NCBI GenBank assembly: GCA_946482595.1
Contig: CAMLSD010000101.1
Coordinates: forward strand, 1-17,169
Reading direction: 5' to 3'
Source: an uncultured Comamonadaceae bacterium
GTDB taxonomy: Bacteria; Pseudomonadota; Gammaproteobacteria; Burkholderiales; Burkholderiaceae
Length of the DNA stretch: 17,169 nt
Positions within the stretch are counted from its first letter, which is position 1. Each line of letters starts with the position of its first letter. Under the pieces are notes generated by a model. It saw only the letters and a list, made by a program, of their open reading frames with translations, searched no databases and was not told the DNA's origin. The translations under genes and the position numbers were made by a program. Of the stretch, positions 15,241 through 17,169 are shown piece after piece.

Positions 15241-16836
15241 GTGAAGTTGCGAAATCAGATTCTCTCGATCGGGCTGGCCGGTGCCAGCGTGGCCGCCCTG
15301 GTGGGAGGTGTCGGCCTGTACAGCGCCGAACGCCTGTCACGCGCCTTCGATGGTTCAGTCAGCATGGGTCAGGCCGTGCAGGCCAGCCAGCGCGCCTCGA
15401 TGATGCACGGCGCCGTGCGCGGTGACGTGCAACGCGCGATGCTCGGTGCCATCGGCCGCGACAAGGCGCAGATCGCCGAGGCCCGCAAGGCCCTGGACGA
15501 CCACATTGCCAGCCTCGATGCGGCGCTGAAGCTGCTGGACGGCATGGCGCTGTCGCCGGATACCCACAACACCATCGCCGGCACCCTGCCCACGGTGAAG
15601 GCCTATACCGACGCTGCGGTGAACCTGCTGACGCTCACCGCGGGTGACTCCCCGGCCGCGGCGGCCACGGCGGTGGCCGGCTTCCAGAAACTCTATGCCG
15701 ACGTCGAAGCCCAGATGGCCACGCAGGTCGCTGCGATCGGACGCGAGGAAGAGGCCTTCCGGCAGCAATCAGCCGCCGTGGTGGCGCAGGCCCGGACCTT
15801 CATTGCCGCAGCACTCGGCCTGGCCACGGTGCTGTTGATCATTGCGGCGCTGGCCCTGGCGCGCCGCCTGGCCCGCCCGATGACACACGCGGTCGAAGTC
15901 GCGCGGCGGTTGTCGCAGGGTGACCTCTCGATGCCGGTCGTGCCGGCGGGCAACGACGAGATGGTGCAGCTGCTGCAGGCGATGGCCGACATGCAGGCCA
16001 GCCTTGCGCGCATCGTGCACAGCGTCAAGAGCAGCGCCGACAGCGTGGCCACCGCCAGCGGCGAGATCGCCCAGGGCAACCAGGACCTGTCGCACCGCAC
16101 CGAGCTGCAGGCCAGTTCTCTGGAGGTCACGGCATCATCGATGGAGCAGCTCAGCAGCACCGTGCGTCAGAACGCCGAAGGCGCCATGCAGGCCAACGAG
16201 ATGGTGGCGCGCGCCTCGCAGGTGGCCGCACGCGGCGGCGAGGTCGTGACGCAGGTGGTCCAGACGATGCAGGCCATCCACACCAGCTCCAGCAAGATCT
16301 CGGAGATCGTCAGCATGGTCGCAGGCATCGCGGCTCAGACCAACATCCTCGCGCTCAACGCCGCGGTCGAGGCCGCCCGGGCCGGTGAGCAGGGTCGGGG
16401 TTTTGCGGTGGTCGCGATGGAGGTGCGCAACCTGGCCGGGCGCTGCACCGAGGCCGTCAAGGAAATCAGCGAACTCATCGAGGCCAGCGTGCAGCAGGTC
16501 CACCGCGGCGGCACGCTGGTCCATCAGGCACGCGACGCCATGACCGAGGTGGTGCACAGCGTCATGAACGTCACACAGATCATGGCCGAGATCAGCGCGG
16601 CCAGCGCCGAGCAGAGCTCCGGCGTGACCCAGGTGGGCAAGGCGGTGGCCGAGATGGACGTCGTCACCCAGCAGAATGCCGCGCTGGTCGAGCAGATGGC
16701 CGCAGCCGCCACCAGCCTGAAGGCCCAGGCCGACGAACTGGTCCAGGTGGTGGGCGTCTTCAAGCTCGCACCCGAGCCGGTGGCTCCCGAGACCCAGCCC
16801 CCCGCGTTTGCGCACCACAGCCCGGTGCTGGTGTGA
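15241..16836 (+). CDS. Methyl-accepting chemotaxis protein (Tsr/Tar-type transmembrane receptor)
   Basis: The product is 531 residues from GTG 15241. Layout: membrane helix 1 (about 7-29), a periplasmic region of about 155 residues that looks like a four-helix bundle (4HB_MCP type), membrane helix 2 (about 187-208), a HAMP domain (about 209-262), then the cytoplasmic signalling coiled coil. The hairpin tip with [20 protein letters not shown] and QGRGFAVVA (about 375-393) binds CheA/CheW. Just after it the text reads [16 protein letters not shown] where most family members have a version of EVRxLAQRSA. No NWETF-type CheR-binding tail is present. Its position after the porin and binding protein suggests that it steers cells to the same sugar, perhaps through one of the binding proteins; that link is inference. 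Confidence 0.92.
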   Translation: MKLRNQILSIGLAGASVAALVGGVGLYSAERLSRAFDGSVSMGQAVQASQRASMMHGAVRGDVQRAMLGAIGRDKAQIAEARKALDDHIASLDAALKLLDGMALSPDTHNTIAGTLPTVKAYTDAAVNLLTLTAGDSPAAAATAVAGFQKLYADVEAQMATQVAAIGREEEAFRQQSAAVVAQARTFIAAALGLATVLLIIAALALARRLARPMTHAVEVARRLSQGDLSMPVVPAGNDEMVQLLQAMADMQASLARIVHSVKSSADSVATASGEIAQGNQDLSHRTELQASSLEVTASSMEQLSSTVRQNAEGAMQANEMVARASQVAARGGEVVTQVVQTMQAIHTSSSKISEIVSMVAGIAAQTNILALNAAVEAARAGEQGRGFAVVAMEVRNLAGRCTEAVKEISELIEASVQQVHRGGTLVHQARDAMTEVVHSVMNVTQIMAEISAASAEQSSGVTQVGKAVAEMDVVTQQNAALVEQMAAAATSLKAQADELVQVVGVFKLAPEPVAPETQPPAFAHHSPVLV

Positions 16837-17169
16837 GCCGGTGACGGCCTCATGGGGCGTGCTGCAAGGCTCGCACCGCCAGGGGCGACACACGGCGCCA
16901 CACACCACCGCTGCAGCGACTCGAAGCACCCTCTCCCCAACCCTCTCCCGCAAGCGGGAGAGGGGGCAACTCCGGCATCGCGCATCGGCGACGCCGCACA
17001 TGCTCACTGGGGGTTCGCTCCCTCTCCCGCTTGCGGGAGAGGGTTGGGGAGAGGGCGCAAGGCCCCGAGTCACCTCAACACCCCTTCCCCGAGGCGATGC
17101 GAAGCGAGCCGACCCGGTATGTCCCCGTCTGTGGCGCCGAGGAGCGCAGCGGCTGAAAGGTTGCCCCGC
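16837..17169. other. Gene-free region after the chemoreceptor
   Basis: No convincing gene is seen in these 333 bases; open frames here are short or antisense shadows of the receptor. The stretch holds a perfect inverted repeat (listed separately). The last part, with GAGGAGCGCAGCGGC near 17140-17154, has the look of an extragenic repeat but cannot be shown to be repeated from this window alone. Confidence 0.6.
16929..17055. repeat. Perfect 36-bp inverted repeat with palindromic cores (REP/BIME-like)
   Basis: Bases 16929-16964 are the exact reverse complement of 17020-17055, separated by 55 bases. Each arm itself contains a smaller hairpin, CTCTCCCGCAAGCGGGAGAG or its complement. Such CCCTCTCCC/GGGAGAGGG units are common extragenic repeats in many proteobacteria and resemble BIMEs, paired REP elements often spread by RAYT transposases. 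Either arm's hairpin could also end transcription of the receptor gene. Confidence 0.8.

Noticed and set aside
16929..17055. CRISPR array or insertion-sequence ends
   Set aside because: Only two arms in opposite orientation, 55 bases between them and no transposase gene or direct repeats of spacer type.

Overview
GC-rich window with overlapping start/stop junctions and a CUT1 sugar transporter of the GtsABCD type. It fits a betaproteobacterium of the order Burkholderiales (Leptothrix/Rubrivivax/Sphaerotilus-like); this placement rests on base composition, gene style and extragenic repeats, not on a marker gene. All 14 genes read on the + strand. I see no rRNA, tRNA, CRISPR array, integrase or transposase gene.

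Region 1 (1-4704) is a sugar ABC transporter. It holds the 3' end of one periplasmic sugar-binding protein, a complete second copy (593-1831), two membrane permeases (1833-2699, 2692-3561) and a MalK/UgpC-type ATPase (3583-4704). Protein motifs match the glucose/mannose-type GtsABCD family best.

Region 2 (4710-12379) is a chain of translationally coupled genes with mostly 4-bp overlaps. In order they are: a GMC flavoprotein resembling bacterial pyranose/glycoside 3-oxidases, an SDR dehydrogenase, a second GMC flavoprotein of the choline/alcohol dehydrogenase type, a DUF993 TIM-barrel aldolase-like protein, a type II glycerate kinase, a substrate-binding-protein homologue without a signal peptide, and a 39-codon ORF of unknown status. 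Because it runs straight on from the transporter, the simplest reading is that an imported sugar or glycoside is oxidised in the cytoplasm without phosphorylation, cleaved by the DUF993 protein, and passed to central metabolism by phosphorylation of glycerate. The substrate and intermediates cannot be read from the sequence.

Region 3 (12380-15240) holds a third exported sugar-binding protein of the same family and a LamB-type porin. Each is preceded by a T-tract and a near-identical palindrome (TGGAACGTTCC[A/C]) typical of LacI-family operators, so the two are probably co-regulated by a repressor encoded outside the window. A 16-bp stem-loop follows the porin.

Region 4 (15241-17169) is a methyl-accepting chemotaxis protein followed by 333 bases without a gene, which contain a perfect 36-bp inverted repeat. 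Taken together the window looks like a complete sense-move-import-oxidise module for one class of carbohydrate. The most unusual parts are the signal-less binding-protein homologue inside the catabolic operon and the combination of two GMC enzymes, SDR, DUF993 and glycerate kinase.
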